From positions 1 through 52,430 of the forward strand of contig JAQBPY010000114.1 in assembly GCA_028287285.1 (NCBI GenBank): a stretch of DNA of 52,430 bases, written 5' to 3'. This document shows, piece after piece, positions 16,496 to 25,418 of the stretch. Position numbers and translations under genes: made by a program. Within the stretch, counting starts at the first letter, position 1. Each line of letters opens with the position of its first letter. Origin of the DNA: Gemmatimonadota bacterium (lineage in GTDB: Bacteria > Gemmatimonadota > Gemmatimonadetes > Gemmatimonadales > Gemmatimonadaceae). The notes under the pieces are model-generated. The model did not search any database and was not told the origin of the DNA. It saw nothing but the letters and a program-made list of their open reading frames with translations.

Positions 16496-17217
16496 AGGTC
16501 ATCAAGTATCTCACGAACCTCGGCTACGGCAGTCGTCGCGAAGTGACGGAGATGGTGAAGCATCGCCGGGTGACTCGAACGGACGGCAGCACCGTGCGGG
16601 GCGCTGACGCGTTTGCGCACAGTGAGCTGCTCGTGGACGGCAAGCCACTCGACGTGGCACCTGGCACGGTGATCATGCTGCACAAGCCGGTGGGCTACGT
16701 CTGCTCGACCAAGGACGCTACTCGCCTGATCTACGAGCTGCTGCCGCCGCGGTTCACTGCGCGGTCACCGGTGATGGCGCCCGTGGGCCGGCTCGATCGT
16801 GATACATCCGGGCTGTTGCTCATCACTGATGATGGAAAGATCAATCATCGGCTGACGTCGCCGAAGGCGCACATGCCCAAGGTGTACGACGTGCAGCTCG
16901 CGAGCGACCTGCGGGGCGACGAAGGCGGGATATTCGCGAGTGGGACACTCATGCTCGATGGTGAGCCCACCGCGTTGCGGCCGGCAGAGCTCGAAGTGCT
17001 CGGGGCGCGGGCGGCGCGGGTTACGGTGACCGAGGGGCGGTATCACCAGGTGCGCCGGATGTTCGCTGCGGTGGGCAATCGGGTGGAGGGGCTGCACCGG
17101 CGGTCCATTGGACGCCTGTTGCTCGGGGATCTGCCGCAAGGCGCGTGGCGGGAGGTCAACGCTCACGAGTTGGTGTTGCTCGGGGTTTCGACCTTCGGTG
17201 ATGGTCATACCGGATGA
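16492..17217 (+). CDS. RsuA/RluB-family pseudouridine synthase
   Basis: A 241-residue enzyme turning a specific rRNA uridine into pseudouridine. An S4-like RNA-binding domain (~1-60, KYLTNLGYGSRREVTEMV) precedes the catalytic domain, which contains the signature GRLDRDTSGLLL (~100-111) with the catalytic aspartate, then GRYHQVRRMFAAVGN (~183-197). The length fits RsuA (16S U516), although RluB/E/F relatives look similar. It is translationally coupled to the RsmC-like gene. G1207 and U516 both lie in the 30S head/neck decoding neighbourhood in E. coli, so the pair may act at the same assembly stage. Confidence 0.9.
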   Translation: MKVIKYLTNLGYGSRREVTEMVKHRRVTRTDGSTVRGADAFAHSELLVDGKPLDVAPGTVIMLHKPVGYVCSTKDATRLIYELLPPRFTARSPVMAPVGRLDRDTSGLLLITDDGKINHRLTSPKAHMPKVYDVQLASDLRGDEGGIFASGTLMLDGEPTALRPAELEVLGARAARVTVTEGRYHQVRRMFAAVGNRVEGLHRRSIGRLLLGDLPQGAWREVNAHELVLLGVSTFGDGHTG

Positions 17218-17224
17218 CGCCGAC

Positions 17225-17301
17225 GTCGCCCTGAGTGAAACGAAGGATCTGTTTTTTTCTGATGACACAAGCAGGTCCTGCGCTGGGACCTGGACGACAA
17301 A
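17225..17301. repeat. decayed copy of the 5241-type inverted repeat
   Basis: The right part (AAGCAGGTCCT, then GGACGACAAA) and the left part (CTGAGTGAAACGAAGGAT) align with the element at 5241-5317. The arms have diverged, so the long hairpin no longer forms. It lies just after the pseudouridine synthase stop, and the loop contains a run of seven T. Confidence 0.6.
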
Positions 17302-17318
17302 TCGCCGTAGCGATTGCA

Positions 17319-17347
17319 TTGACACTGAGTTTGCAGCGCCGTACCCT
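17319..17347 (+). promoter_or_regulatory. promoter for the tldD-tldE operon
   Basis: A consensus TTGACA (17319-17324) is followed by a 17-bp spacer and TACCCT (17342-17347), 30 bases before the ATG at 17378. The -10 matches only 3 of 6, so the call rests on the -35, the spacing and the position. Confidence 0.45.
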
Positions 17348-17377
17348 GAAAAGATCCTCTCTCACCCAGCCGGATAC

Positions 17378-18982
17378 ATGTCCAATACCCGACGCGATTT
17401 TCTCAAAACTGGCGCGGCGGCAGCCGCGGCGACGCTCGTGGGGCCAGGCCTGCTCCATGCCTCGTCGCAGCTGTCCAAAGTGCCGCTGCTCATCGCAGCG
17501 CCCGCCGCCGAGACCTACGTACTCGACCTTGCCGCCGAGGCGCTGAATGCGGCGAAGGATGCCGGGGCGTCCTATTGTGACGTCCGTGTCGGCCGCTATC
17601 GCCGCCAGTCGGTGAATACGCGCGAACGGCGCATCACCGGCGTCGCGGACGCGGAGTCGTATGGCATCGGCGTGCGCACACTGGTCAATGGCTCGTGGGG
17701 TTTTGCCGCAACGAGCAACATGACTAGGGAAGGCGTGGTGAAGGCCGCGCGCGAAGCGGCCCGCATTTCCCGCGCCGCAAAAACGGTGCAGAAACGTCCT
17801 GTCGAGCTCGCTCCCACGCCCGTGGTAAAGGGCACGTGGATGACCCCTGTCACGCGCGATCCCATCGACGTCCCCATCGAGGAAAAAGTCGCGCTCCTGT
17901 TTGCGACGAACGAGGCGGCACTCAAGGTGCCCGGCGTTCGGTTCGTGAACTCCGGCATGCAACTGCTCCGCGAGATCAAGACGTACGTGAACTCCGAAGG
18001 CACGGAGACCACGCAGACCTTCGTACGTGTCGGCCCGTCGTTTTCCGCGACCGCTGTCGGCGACGGCGGCTTCCAGCAGTACACCGAGGAGCTGGCGCCG
18101 CGCGGCTCCGGGTGGGAGTACATCGAACAGTTGAACATGCCGGGCAATGCCGCCAGATGGGCGCAGCTCGCGGTGGAGAAAGTGAGTGCGAAGTCGGTGG
18201 AGGCCGGCCGCTACGACCTCATTCTCGATCCCACGAATCTCTGGCTCACCATCCACGAATCCATCGGCCATCCGACGGAGCTCGATCGCGCGATGGGCTA
18301 TGAGGCCAACTACGCGGGCACGAGCTTCGTCGCTCCGCCGGACAAGAAGATCGGAAAGCTCAAGTACGGCACGGAGCTCATGAACATCCAGGGCGACCGC
18401 ACGCAGGAAGGCTCGCTCGCGCGTGTCGGTTGGGACGATGAAGGCGTCGCGCCGGAGAAGTGGCTGATCATCCAGAAGGGCATGTTCAAGGACTACCAGA
18501 CCACGCGCGAGCAGGCCGCGTGGATCTCAAGGCTCACCGGCAACAGGAAGTCGCACGGCTGCTCCTTCGCCGATTCGTGGGAGACGGTGCAGTTCCAGCG
18601 CATGCCGAACGTGTCACTGCTGCCGGGCACCAAGGAGCAGAGTCTCGACGACATCATCGCCGCGACGGACAAGGGCATCGTGATCAAGAACCGCGGCTCA
18701 TGGTCCATCGATCACCAGCGCTACAACTTCCAGTTCTCGGGCCAGGTATTCTACGAAGTGAAGGGCGGCAAGGTCACCGGCATGCTGAAGGACGTCGCCT
18801 ACCAGGCGAACACGCCGGTATTCTGGACTTCCCTGGACATGATCGGCGGCAAGAGCTCCTACTGGCTTGGCGGCTCCTTCGGCGACGGCAAGGGTGAGCC
18901 CGCGCAGTCGAACTCCGTGAGTCACGGCTGTCCGCCCGCACGCTTCAGGAACGTGAACATCGTGAGCACCGGGAGGGGCGAG
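17378..18982 (+). CDS. tldD: TldD-family metalloprotease with Tat signal
   Basis: A protein of about 535 residues, the catalytic subunit of the TldD/TldE heterodimeric protease, which trims unfolded peptides. The zinc motif reads HESIGHPTE near residue 293, matching the family HExxxH arrangement. Unlike E. coli TldD, it begins with a twin-arginine signal (TRRDFLKTG followed by an Ala-rich stretch, cleavage near HASS at ~28), so the folded enzyme is probably exported. The start at 17378 is fixed by this signal. The stop TAA shares its last A with the tldE ATG (stop codon 18983-18985). Confidence 0.9.
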
Positions 18983-18984
18983 TA

Positions 18985-20394
18985 ATGACGAAGTCCCTCT
19001 ACTTCTCCGACGCGGACTTCCTGTCGAAGGACCAGGCGCAGGCGCTCGCGAACCGTGTGTTGTCATTCGCGAAAGCGGATGAAACGCGCGTCAACATCTC
19101 GAGCGGCTGGAGCGGCAACACACGCTTCGCCGGCAACGAGATCACGACGAGCGGCGGCACCACGAACACCAACATCACGGTGACGTCGACCATTGGGAAG
19201 AAGCACGCATCCGCATCGACGAACATTCTCGACGACGAATCACTCAAGCGCACCGTGGACCTTGCGGAGCGTCTTGCGCGGTTGAGCCCCGAGGATCCGG
19301 AGTCGATGCCGGAGCTCGGACCGCAGACGTATGCACCCGTGAACGGCTACTTCGACGTCACCGCCAACCTCACGCCGGAAATCCGTGCGACCGCGGCAAA
19401 GAAAACCATCGACGTGTCCGAAGCGGCAGGCAAGGCGGTGGGCAACATGTTCGTCGCCGGATTCCTGCGCGCGAATGCGGGGTGCAATGCGGTGGCGACG
19501 AGCAAGGGATTGTTCGCGTATCACAAGAACAGCGACGTCGATCTCTCGTGCACCGTTCGCACACCTGACGCGACGGGGTCAGGGTGGGCAAGCGCGGGTG
19601 CGCGCGACTGGAGCCTCATCGATCCAACGTCACTTGGCCGCGCGGCGGCGAAGAAGGCGGTGTCGAGCAGGAATCCGAAGGCCATCGAGCCAGGGTTGTA
19701 CACGGTGGTGCTCGAGCCGCAGGCGGTGGCAGACATCATGCCGCAACTGATCGGTGCATTCAACGCGCGCAACAATGACGAAGGACGCGGCACCTTTTCC
19801 AAGCCGGGCGGCGGCACGAAGCTCGGCGAAAAAATCGCTGACGAGCGGGTCACGATCTATTCGGATCCCACCGATCCCGATCTGCTCACGCAGCCCTTTG
19901 ACGGCGAGGGTTTTCCGCTGCGCAAGGTGACGTACATCGAGAATGGTGTGCTGCGAAATTTCTCGTATGACCGGTACTGGGCGCAGCAGAAGAAGGTCCA
20001 GGCGACAACCGGCGGTGGCGGTGGACGTGGGGGCGGCGGTGGGGGCGGCGGCGGCGGCGGGGGTGGTGGTCTCAAGTTCGTGGGCGGCACGAAGTCGACG
20101 GAGGAGCTCATCGCCGGCTGCAAGCGGGGCGTGCTGGTGACGCACTTCTTCTATATCCGCTTCCTCGACCAGCGCACGGTGCTGCTCACGGGTCTCACGC
20201 GTGACGGGACGTTCCTCATCGAAAACGGCAAGATCACGCAGGCGCTGAAGAATTTTCGATGGAACGAGAGTCCGCTGTTCATGCTCTCGAAGATTGAAGA
20301 AATTGGAAAGGCCGAGCGGACGGCGGCGGGGCAGGTGATGCCGGCGCTGCGGGTGAAGGATTTCAACTTCTCGTCGTTGTCGGACGCGGTGTAA
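18985..20394 (+). CDS. TldE/PmbA-like subunit
   Basis: A 469-residue partner of TldD. It has the TldD/PmbA N-terminal domain (~20-130, including NTRFAGNEITTSGGTTNTNI) and C-terminal domain but no HExxxH, as expected for TldE. A run of about 20 glycines with arginine (~345-366) is inserted, the kind of tract otherwise seen in this window only in exported proteins. There is no signal peptide of its own although the partner has a Tat signal, which suggests export as a complex or a cytosolic role for this copy. The start at 18985 overlaps the tldD stop by one base. Confidence 0.88.
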   Translation: MTKSLYFSDADFLSKDQAQALANRVLSFAKADETRVNISSGWSGNTRFAGNEITTSGGTTNTNITVTSTIGKKHASASTNILDDESLKRTVDLAERLARLSPEDPESMPELGPQTYAPVNGYFDVTANLTPEIRATAAKKTIDVSEAAGKAVGNMFVAGFLRANAGCNAVATSKGLFAYHKNSDVDLSCTVRTPDATGSGWASAGARDWSLIDPTSLGRAAAKKAVSSRNPKAIEPGLYTVVLEPQAVADIMPQLIGAFNARNNDEGRGTFSKPGGGTKLGEKIADERVTIYSDPTDPDLLTQPFDGEGFPLRKVTYIENGVLRNFSYDRYWAQQKKVQATTGGGGGRGGGGGGGGGGGGGGLKFVGGTKSTEELIAGCKRGVLVTHFFYIRFLDQRTVLLTGLTRDGTFLIENGKITQALKNFRWNESPLFMLSKIEEIGKAERTAAGQVMPALRVKDFNFSSLSDAV

Positions 20395-20404
20395 GGAGCG
20401 GTTC

Positions 20405-20450
20405 AGCTGTTGTGGCAAGTCCGCAGTGATTGTAGGCTTGCCACAACGCT
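20405..20450 (+). terminator. hairpin after the tldE gene
   Basis: GTTGTGGCAAG (20409-20419) is perfectly complementary to CTTGCCACAAC (20437-20447), 11 bp with a 17-base loop, starting 14 bases past the stop. There is no T-run after it, so it may act as an mRNA 3'-end stabiliser or a factor-dependent terminator rather than a classic intrinsic one. Confidence 0.5.
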
Positions 20451-20477
20451 TTGATGAGGGCGCGTCGTTACCCCTGT

Positions 20478-20492
20478 GTTATCCGGGATAAC
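20478..20492. promoter_or_regulatory. palindromic operator-like site upstream of the PEP-CTERM gene
   Basis: GTTATCC-G-GGATAAC is a perfect 7-bp inverted repeat around one base, 127 bases before the ATG at 20619 and 57 bases before a possible sigma-54 box. The position suits an activator site. The factor is unknown. Confidence 0.4.
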
Positions 20493-20548
20493 GGCACTGT
20501 AACTGCAAATACCACAATGAGTTACGTCACGCCGCCCGCCATCGTTTT

Positions 20549-20565
20549 CTGGCATGCGGCGTGCC
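20549..20565 (+). promoter_or_regulatory. possible sigma-54 promoter of the PEP-CTERM gene
   Basis: CTGGCATGCGGCGTGCC has the invariant GG-N10-GC geometry of -24/-12 promoters, with TGGCA intact in the -24 half; the -12 half is weak. Sigma-54 with the PrsK/PrsR system is known to control PEP-CTERM genes in some bacteria, which makes the match more interesting but does not prove it. Confidence 0.35.
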
Positions 20566-20618
20566 TGTGTTTTAGATCCGCTTTCCACACATTTTCACTC
20601 CGGGGACGGGTCTCGCCA

Positions 20619-21353
20619 ATGAAGTTTCGCCACCTTTTTGTGCCTGCGGCAGCGATTGTGCTCGCCGCCGCCCCGCTGCACGCGCAGCTCACGCACCGTT
20701 GGGACTTCACCACGGACGCGAACGATTTGTTCGGCGCCGTTGGGACGATGAACGGCGGTGCAGCCGTCCTGGGCGGTGTGCTGACGCTCGACGGCATCAG
20801 CAGCTCCGTGTCGTTCGGCTCCCAGCTGCTCGGCACGAGCGCGCCGTGGAGTATCTCGCTGTTCGCCAGGATCGATGCCGCGCAATATCACGGCTACGGC
20901 AACATGATGTCGCAGGGCAGCTCCGGATCTGGCTTCTATATCAGCTATGACGGCGGCAATTGGCGCCTGACGGACGCGTGGAATCCGGGGCCGAGCACCG
21001 GTCCCGACAATCCGACGGACAACCTGTTCCACAGCTTCACTCTCGTGAATGACGGCACCAGCGCGCAGTTTTATCGCGATGGGCTGCTGTACGCCACGCA
21101 CGCCGGCGGCCTGGGGTCCAGCGGGGGCTGCAATTTCACTCTTGGCTCCCAGTTCTGCGGTGGCGAGAACTTCCACGGTGAGCTGGACGAAGTTCGCATC
21201 TTCGACAACGCCCTGGATGCGGATGCCGTCCTTGCCAACTACCACGATTCGCAGAGCGCGATGACTGCCACGCCGGAGCCGGCGTCGCTGGTGCTTTTCG
21301 CGACGGGGCTGCTTGGTGTGGGGGGTGCGGTTCGGCGTCGTCGCCGGCGGTAG
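20619..21353 (+). CDS. LamG-like PEP-CTERM exported protein
   Basis: A 244-residue envelope protein. Signal peptide (MKFRHLFVPAAAIVLAAAP, cleavage after HAQ, ~25), then a LamG/concanavalin-like beta-sandwich (~28-210) recognised by HRWDFTTDAND, the HSFTLVNDGTSAQFYRDG core and the ending GELDEVRIFDNALDADAV. A PEP-CTERM tail follows (TPEPASLVLFATGLLG plus a terminal Arg cluster). The tail predicts exosortase processing and surface or exopolysaccharide location; the LamG fold suggests carbohydrate binding. No exosortase gene is in this window. Two cysteines (GGCNF, SQFCGG) may form a disulfide. Confidence 0.88.
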   Translation: MKFRHLFVPAAAIVLAAAPLHAQLTHRWDFTTDANDLFGAVGTMNGGAAVLGGVLTLDGISSSVSFGSQLLGTSAPWSISLFARIDAAQYHGYGNMMSQGSSGSGFYISYDGGNWRLTDAWNPGPSTGPDNPTDNLFHSFTLVNDGTSAQFYRDGLLYATHAGGLGSSGGCNFTLGSQFCGGENFHGELDEVRIFDNALDADAVLANYHDSQSAMTATPEPASLVLFATGLLGVGGAVRRRRRR

Positions 21354-21952
21354 TTGACTGAGCCTTGAACCGGTGCACCATCGCTGTCGAGCGAGGGGTC
21401 ATCCAGGGTGGCTCCGGACACGCGCGAGGGGTGTCATCCCGCCGGAGCGGAGCGACTGTCGGGAGATGCCGTGGAACCGTGTGGCCATTCGGGCAAAAAG
21501 AACTGTCCCGGTATCTCCCGACACGCGCAAAAGGTGTCATCCCGCAGGAGCAAAGCGACTGTCGGGAGATGCCGTATGAACCGTGTGGCCATTCGGGCAA
21601 AAAAGAACTGTCCCGGCATCTCCCGACACGCGCACAGCGCGTGCGGGATGACATCAAGAGACGAGAGCTCCAGACAACTGGCGGAGTACCGTGGCCGATT
21701 CGGGACCCCAGCCTCCGCAGCGATGCATCGGACGAGACGAGCGAGCGCGAAGCACCGCCGGCTTGCCACAGTCATCTGCATTGTCGTCGAGAACATAAAC
21801 AGGGCACGATCGTGGCGCTTCGACTGACGCGGCCAGCAGCACCGGATTGTCCTGAAGGCGAAGGTCCTGGCAGCCTTCCTTGCGGTCAGGATCTCCTGCA
21901 ACGAAAAAGGGGCACAAAACTTCTGTGCCCCTCCCGTGAACGACCCCAAAAA
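21354..21952. repeat. gene-free stretch with tandem REP-like repeats
   Basis: No convincing gene here. Two direct copies of a ~103-base unit start at 21431 and 21534. Each joins a GTCATCCCGC...TGTCGGGAGAT element (21433-21466 and 21536-21570) to a reversed half or full element; the last is complete (21618-21652, inner stem CACGCGC/GCGCGTG). Bases ~21655-21900 show no feature I recognise, and 21904-21932 is the terminator of the M14 gene. Confidence 0.8.
21904..21932 (-). terminator. intrinsic terminator of the M14 peptidase gene
   Basis: On the minus strand GGGGCACA (21931-21924) pairs with TGTGCCCC (21916-21909) around a 7-base loop and is followed by TTTTT (21908-21904). It sits 21 bases past the stop codon, a textbook rho-independent terminator. 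Confidence 0.88.
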
Positions 21953-24900
21953 CTACTTGCCAGTCGCGCTCAGATCATTCCAGTTCATGATGGTGTTGAA
22001 GCCCATGATGAACGTGCCCTGCGTCTGCCAGCGCCAGAACGGACGAATGGTGAACATCACCACGTGTCCCTTGCCGATGGGCGAATCGATGACGTTGGGA
22101 CGATTGGACAGATTCTGGCCGCCCTCGAGCACGCCGGACAACAGCATGTCGCGCGGGCTCGCCGGCCACGACATCACGACCCGCGGCTTCATGTCGTCGA
22201 GCGTGCGTGACTGTGGACCCTGCGCTCCACCACCGAAGCCACCGCCGCCGCCGCGACCGCCAAACGGATCCGCCGCTGCGGCCTCGGCAACCGGCATCGG
22301 CCACTGCTGCGACACGTCCCACACCGAGTGCTCGACCCACGTCGCCATGGGCTGCGTGTTCTGATACACACTCGCCTGTGCGGCAGCGCCGCCGCCACCG
22401 CCGCCACGACCGCCAAACCCTGCACCAGCGGCGGCTGCACCTGGGCGGGTCGTGTCGAGCTTGCTCACCGGCGCCGCATTCGCCGGCGCCTGCGGAATGC
22501 CGGCGTCGAGCAACGTACCGCCGCTGAAGTACACCGGCACCTGATTCACGTCATAACCATACGCGATGGGGCTCGTGGGATCCGTGATGATGCCGCGGAG
22601 AATCGTCCCGCGGTTCACGAGTCCCGGCGCCGCCGTCGTGCGCAGACCCGGCGTGAGATTATAGGTGGGGAAAATCGCCGACGTGCCGCCTTCCGTCACG
22701 AGCGTGCCACCCTGCTGCACGAACTCGTAGAGCATCTTGAGTCCGTCTTCGCCCAGGCCACCGCGTGTGTCGGCGGTGGAATCGGGAAAGCCAAGCGCCG
22801 GATATTCCTTGCGGCTCTGATACGGAATGGGCTCGCCCGACGTAGGAACGCCCGTGCCCACAGCCCCACCATGCGGCCACATGATGACGTCGAACTTCTG
22901 GCGCAGGTTGCCCATCTTGCGAACGTTGTTCTCACCGAAATACTGGTATGGCACCTTGTAGTAATCCAGCGCGGCGCGTACCCAGCCTTCGTCCTGCGTG
23001 TTGCTCCAGCTGTGGATGTAGCCAATGCGCGGGATGTCGAGGTCGTGCGACTTGACCGCAGGCGCCGCATCCACCGCCCAGCCCGAGAGACCGAGCTCCT
23101 TCAACGCGGGCTCGAGCTGGCCCTTGTTCGCCTTCGTGATGATGAACGACCCCGCGCCAAACTTGTGGCCATTCGCGTCGAACGACGCTTCGGCCGCACT
23201 CATCTTCACGCCTGGGAAACGATACCGCAGCGCAATCATGTTGTTGTCGCCGGTGTGATCGATGATCACCGTGCCGCCCGTGCCCGCAATGCCGCCCGTC
23301 GCCGTGACGTGCGCCGTCACCGGCGTCATGGCCGCCGAGAAGATGGCGGGGTCCTTCACTTCCTTGAGCACGATGTTGCGCATCATCTGGTACGTCCACC
23401 CCGTGTCATCATACGGCGACGGATTCGTCGTCGGATAATTCTGGATGGAGAAGTACATGTCGGCGATGGTGCGGAACGGCTGGTCGCCGCGAATGATGTA
23501 ATCGCCCTTCTTCACGTCGACGTCGCCGAACTTTGAATCGGCGTCGGCAATGTTGAACTCGAGGCCCTGGTCGACGAGCTCGTTCACGGCTTCGGCGGCA
23601 TTTGCCTTGGAATGCTGGTTGGCGGGAATGACCCAGCCCTTGATGGGCCCGACCTTGCCCTTCTTGATCGCATTCTTGTTCTTGATCCAGTAGTTCTCGA
23701 GGAAGCGCTCGCGCTCCTTGCCGGTGTTCCACAGTGCGTACAGCACCGCGGATTCCTGGATGTTGGTGTTCGCGCGCGAGCCCCACTTGATGTCATTGGG
23801 CGTGGGGTTCGGACGGAACCACTCTCGGCTCTGATTGTAGTTCGTGCCGCCGAGTATCTGCGTGAGTGCCGAGTCGGCGACGACTGGCGCAGCCGTTCCA
23901 GCGGCAGCGCCGGCACCGGCTCCGCCATCACCACGTCCACCGCGACCACCACCGCCGCCCCCTCGGCCACCTCGGCCGCCACGACCAGCCGTCGAATCAG
24001 CGGGCGGCGTTGCCGCGGCTGATGTGGCACCCGCGGCACCCGCGGCAGGCGCCGGCGCAGCGGGAGCACCACCGCCGCGTGCACCACCGGCGGCGATCAC
24101 GCCATTGCAGCCGGCGCCGTAGCTCTGCACTTCATAGAACCGGCCAATCGCGTTGTGCGAGTGGACCAGGAAGAACATGTAGTTCGGAACCCAGCCGTCG
24201 TAGAAGCCATATGTCCACACGCCGGGAACGCCCTGCTTCGTCATTTCCATGACGTCGTTCTCCGCCATCCACCACCATTCGTTGACGGTAATGGGATCGA
24301 GCTGCTCGTTGTACGGGCCCGTTCCTGTCGACACATAGAGGAGCGTCTGCGCCTCGTGCAGATCGTGCAGGATGGTGGGATGCCAGTCGTTCGCGACGCC
24401 GCGGACATTCTGCGTGAGCTTGAGGAACTGGCCCATGCCGTCGCGGTTGTTGTCGTGCGCAACGTACTTGCCCCAATACGGCGTGGGCAGCTGAAGGCCC
24501 GTCTGCTGACGGAAGCAGGCGCCGTCCACGATCTTGTCGCGGCCGTCCGTTTCCACGACGGGCGTGATGAAGGTGAGCACGTTCTTGCGAATGCCCTGGA
24601 TCATCGGTGATTCGTCGACGACGAGGCGGTATGCGAGCTCCATGAGCATCTCCGGGCCGCCCGTTTCCGTGGAGTGCATGCCGCTCGTGAGGTAGTACAC
24701 CGGCTTGCCCATGGAGAAGAGCTGCTTCGCCCGTGCTTCACTCGTCTTGCGCGGATCCGCGAGCTCGGCGAGATAGGCCTTGTACTTGTCGAGGTTCGCG
24801 ATGGATTCCTCGTCGCCGATGGCGAGGACGATCATGTCGCGGCCTTCTTCGGACTTGCCGATGTTCCAGTATTTCGCGCGCGTGGGCGCCGCGTCGGCAA

Positions 24901-25186
24901 CGGCCTTGAGGTAGCGGTTGATGTCGGCGTTGTGCGTGAGGTAGCCTGGCGTGCCGACGATGCGGTTGATGCCCGGAAACTTGAGCGTGGTGGGCACCTT
25001 GTCCGAGTACGGCATGTGGTCGACGAGCTCCGTCGAGATGCGCGGGTCGGTGAGGTGCTGCTTGATGAGTCGTGTGTATTCCTCGTCCTGCCTTTGTGCC
25101 GCCTGTGCAGATACGGTTGGGGCGGCGCCGACTACGGCGACGGTGGCCAACGCGGACCAGACAAGCCGACGCATCGATCCTCTCAT
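21953..25186 (-). CDS. exported M14-family zinc carboxypeptidase-like protein
   Basis: About 1077 residues. Signal peptide (RRLVWSALATVAVVG, cleavage after SAQ), then an M14 domain (~50-400) with the zinc motif HSTETGGPE (HxxE, ~171) and a likely third ligand in LHDLHEAQ (~272). A long second half follows, including a ThuA/class I amidotransferase-like segment (DVIMWPHGG ... GGTLVTEGGTS, ~760-870) often found in large M14 proteins of this type. Glycine/arginine-rich insertions interrupt it around 400-450 and near the C-terminus. Of several nearby ATGs, 25186 has AAGGAT eight bases upstream; 25174, 25195 and 25207 are alternatives. It probably cleaves peptides in the periplasm or outside. Confidence 0.88.
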   Translation of the reverse strand: MRGSMRRLVWSALATVAVVGAAPTVSAQAAQRQDEEYTRLIKQHLTDPRISTELVDHMPYSDKVPTTLKFPGINRIVGTPGYLTHNADINRYLKAVADAAPTRAKYWNIGKSEEGRDMIVLAIGDEESIANLDKYKAYLAELADPRKTSEARAKQLFSMGKPVYYLTSGMHSTETGGPEMLMELAYRLVVDESPMIQGIRKNVLTFITPVVETDGRDKIVDGACFRQQTGLQLPTPYWGKYVAHDNNRDGMGQFLKLTQNVRGVANDWHPTILHDLHEAQTLLYVSTGTGPYNEQLDPITVNEWWWMAENDVMEMTKQGVPGVWTYGFYDGWVPNYMFFLVHSHNAIGRFYEVQSYGAGCNGVIAAGGARGGGAPAAPAPAAGAAGATSAAATPPADSTAGRGGRGGRGGGGGGRGGRGDGGAGAGAAAGTAAPVVADSALTQILGGTNYNQSREWFRPNPTPNDIKWGSRANTNIQESAVLYALWNTGKERERFLENYWIKNKNAIKKGKVGPIKGWVIPANQHSKANAAEAVNELVDQGLEFNIADADSKFGDVDVKKGDYIIRGDQPFRTIADMYFSIQNYPTTNPSPYDDTGWTYQMMRNIVLKEVKDPAIFSAAMTPVTAHVTATGGIAGTGGTVIIDHTGDNNMIALRYRFPGVKMSAAEASFDANGHKFGAGSFIITKANKGQLEPALKELGLSGWAVDAAPAVKSHDLDIPRIGYIHSWSNTQDEGWVRAALDYYKVPYQYFGENNVRKMGNLRQKFDVIMWPHGGAVGTGVPTSGEPIPYQSRKEYPALGFPDSTADTRGGLGEDGLKMLYEFVQQGGTLVTEGGTSAIFPTYNLTPGLRTTAAPGLVNRGTILRGIITDPTSPIAYGYDVNQVPVYFSGGTLLDAGIPQAPANAAPVSKLDTTRPGAAAAGAGFGGRGGGGGGAAAQASVYQNTQPMATWVEHSVWDVSQQWPMPVAEAAAADPFGGRGGGGGFGGGAQGPQSRTLDDMKPRVVMSWPASPRDMLLSGVLEGGQNLSNRPNVIDSPIGKGHVVMFTIRPFWRWQTQGTFIMGFNTIMNWNDLSATGK

Positions 25187-25231
25187 GCGCGACATCCTTC
25201 CTCTCATAGTGGTGGATTTGCAGCTCCGGAG

Positions 25232-25237
25232 ATTATA
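25232..25237 (-). promoter_or_regulatory. consensus -10 box of the M14 gene
   Basis: A perfect TATAAT reads on the minus strand, 46 bases before the chosen ATG. No good -35 is seen at 16-18 bp. On the plus strand of the same gap, TAGAAT (25317-25322) may serve the amidohydrolase operon. Confidence 0.5.
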
Positions 25238-25418
25238 CGCTCTCGACGCCAGTTTCGTGGGGGTGGGCTCTGAGAAGCTCAACGGCGCATTGCTCGCCGT
25301 CCGCCGTGAATGGAGCTAGAATGTGCAAGTGCAACGCTTCCGCCGACGGAACCGTAGCTATTCGAATTCCCGCCCGTGGCGTTTCCGCGCCAAGTTGCTT
25401 TCCAGGAGATCCGGAATC

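Noticed and set aside
20010..20065. Glycine tract in TldE as a sequencing or frameshift error
   Set aside because: The frame stays open on both sides, both flanks match the family, and similar tracts occur in seven other proteins here.
21365..22210. 281-codon open frame in the repeat gap
   Set aside because: Its first part is translated from REP-like repeats and its end overlaps the M14 gene antisense; no start signal or domain.
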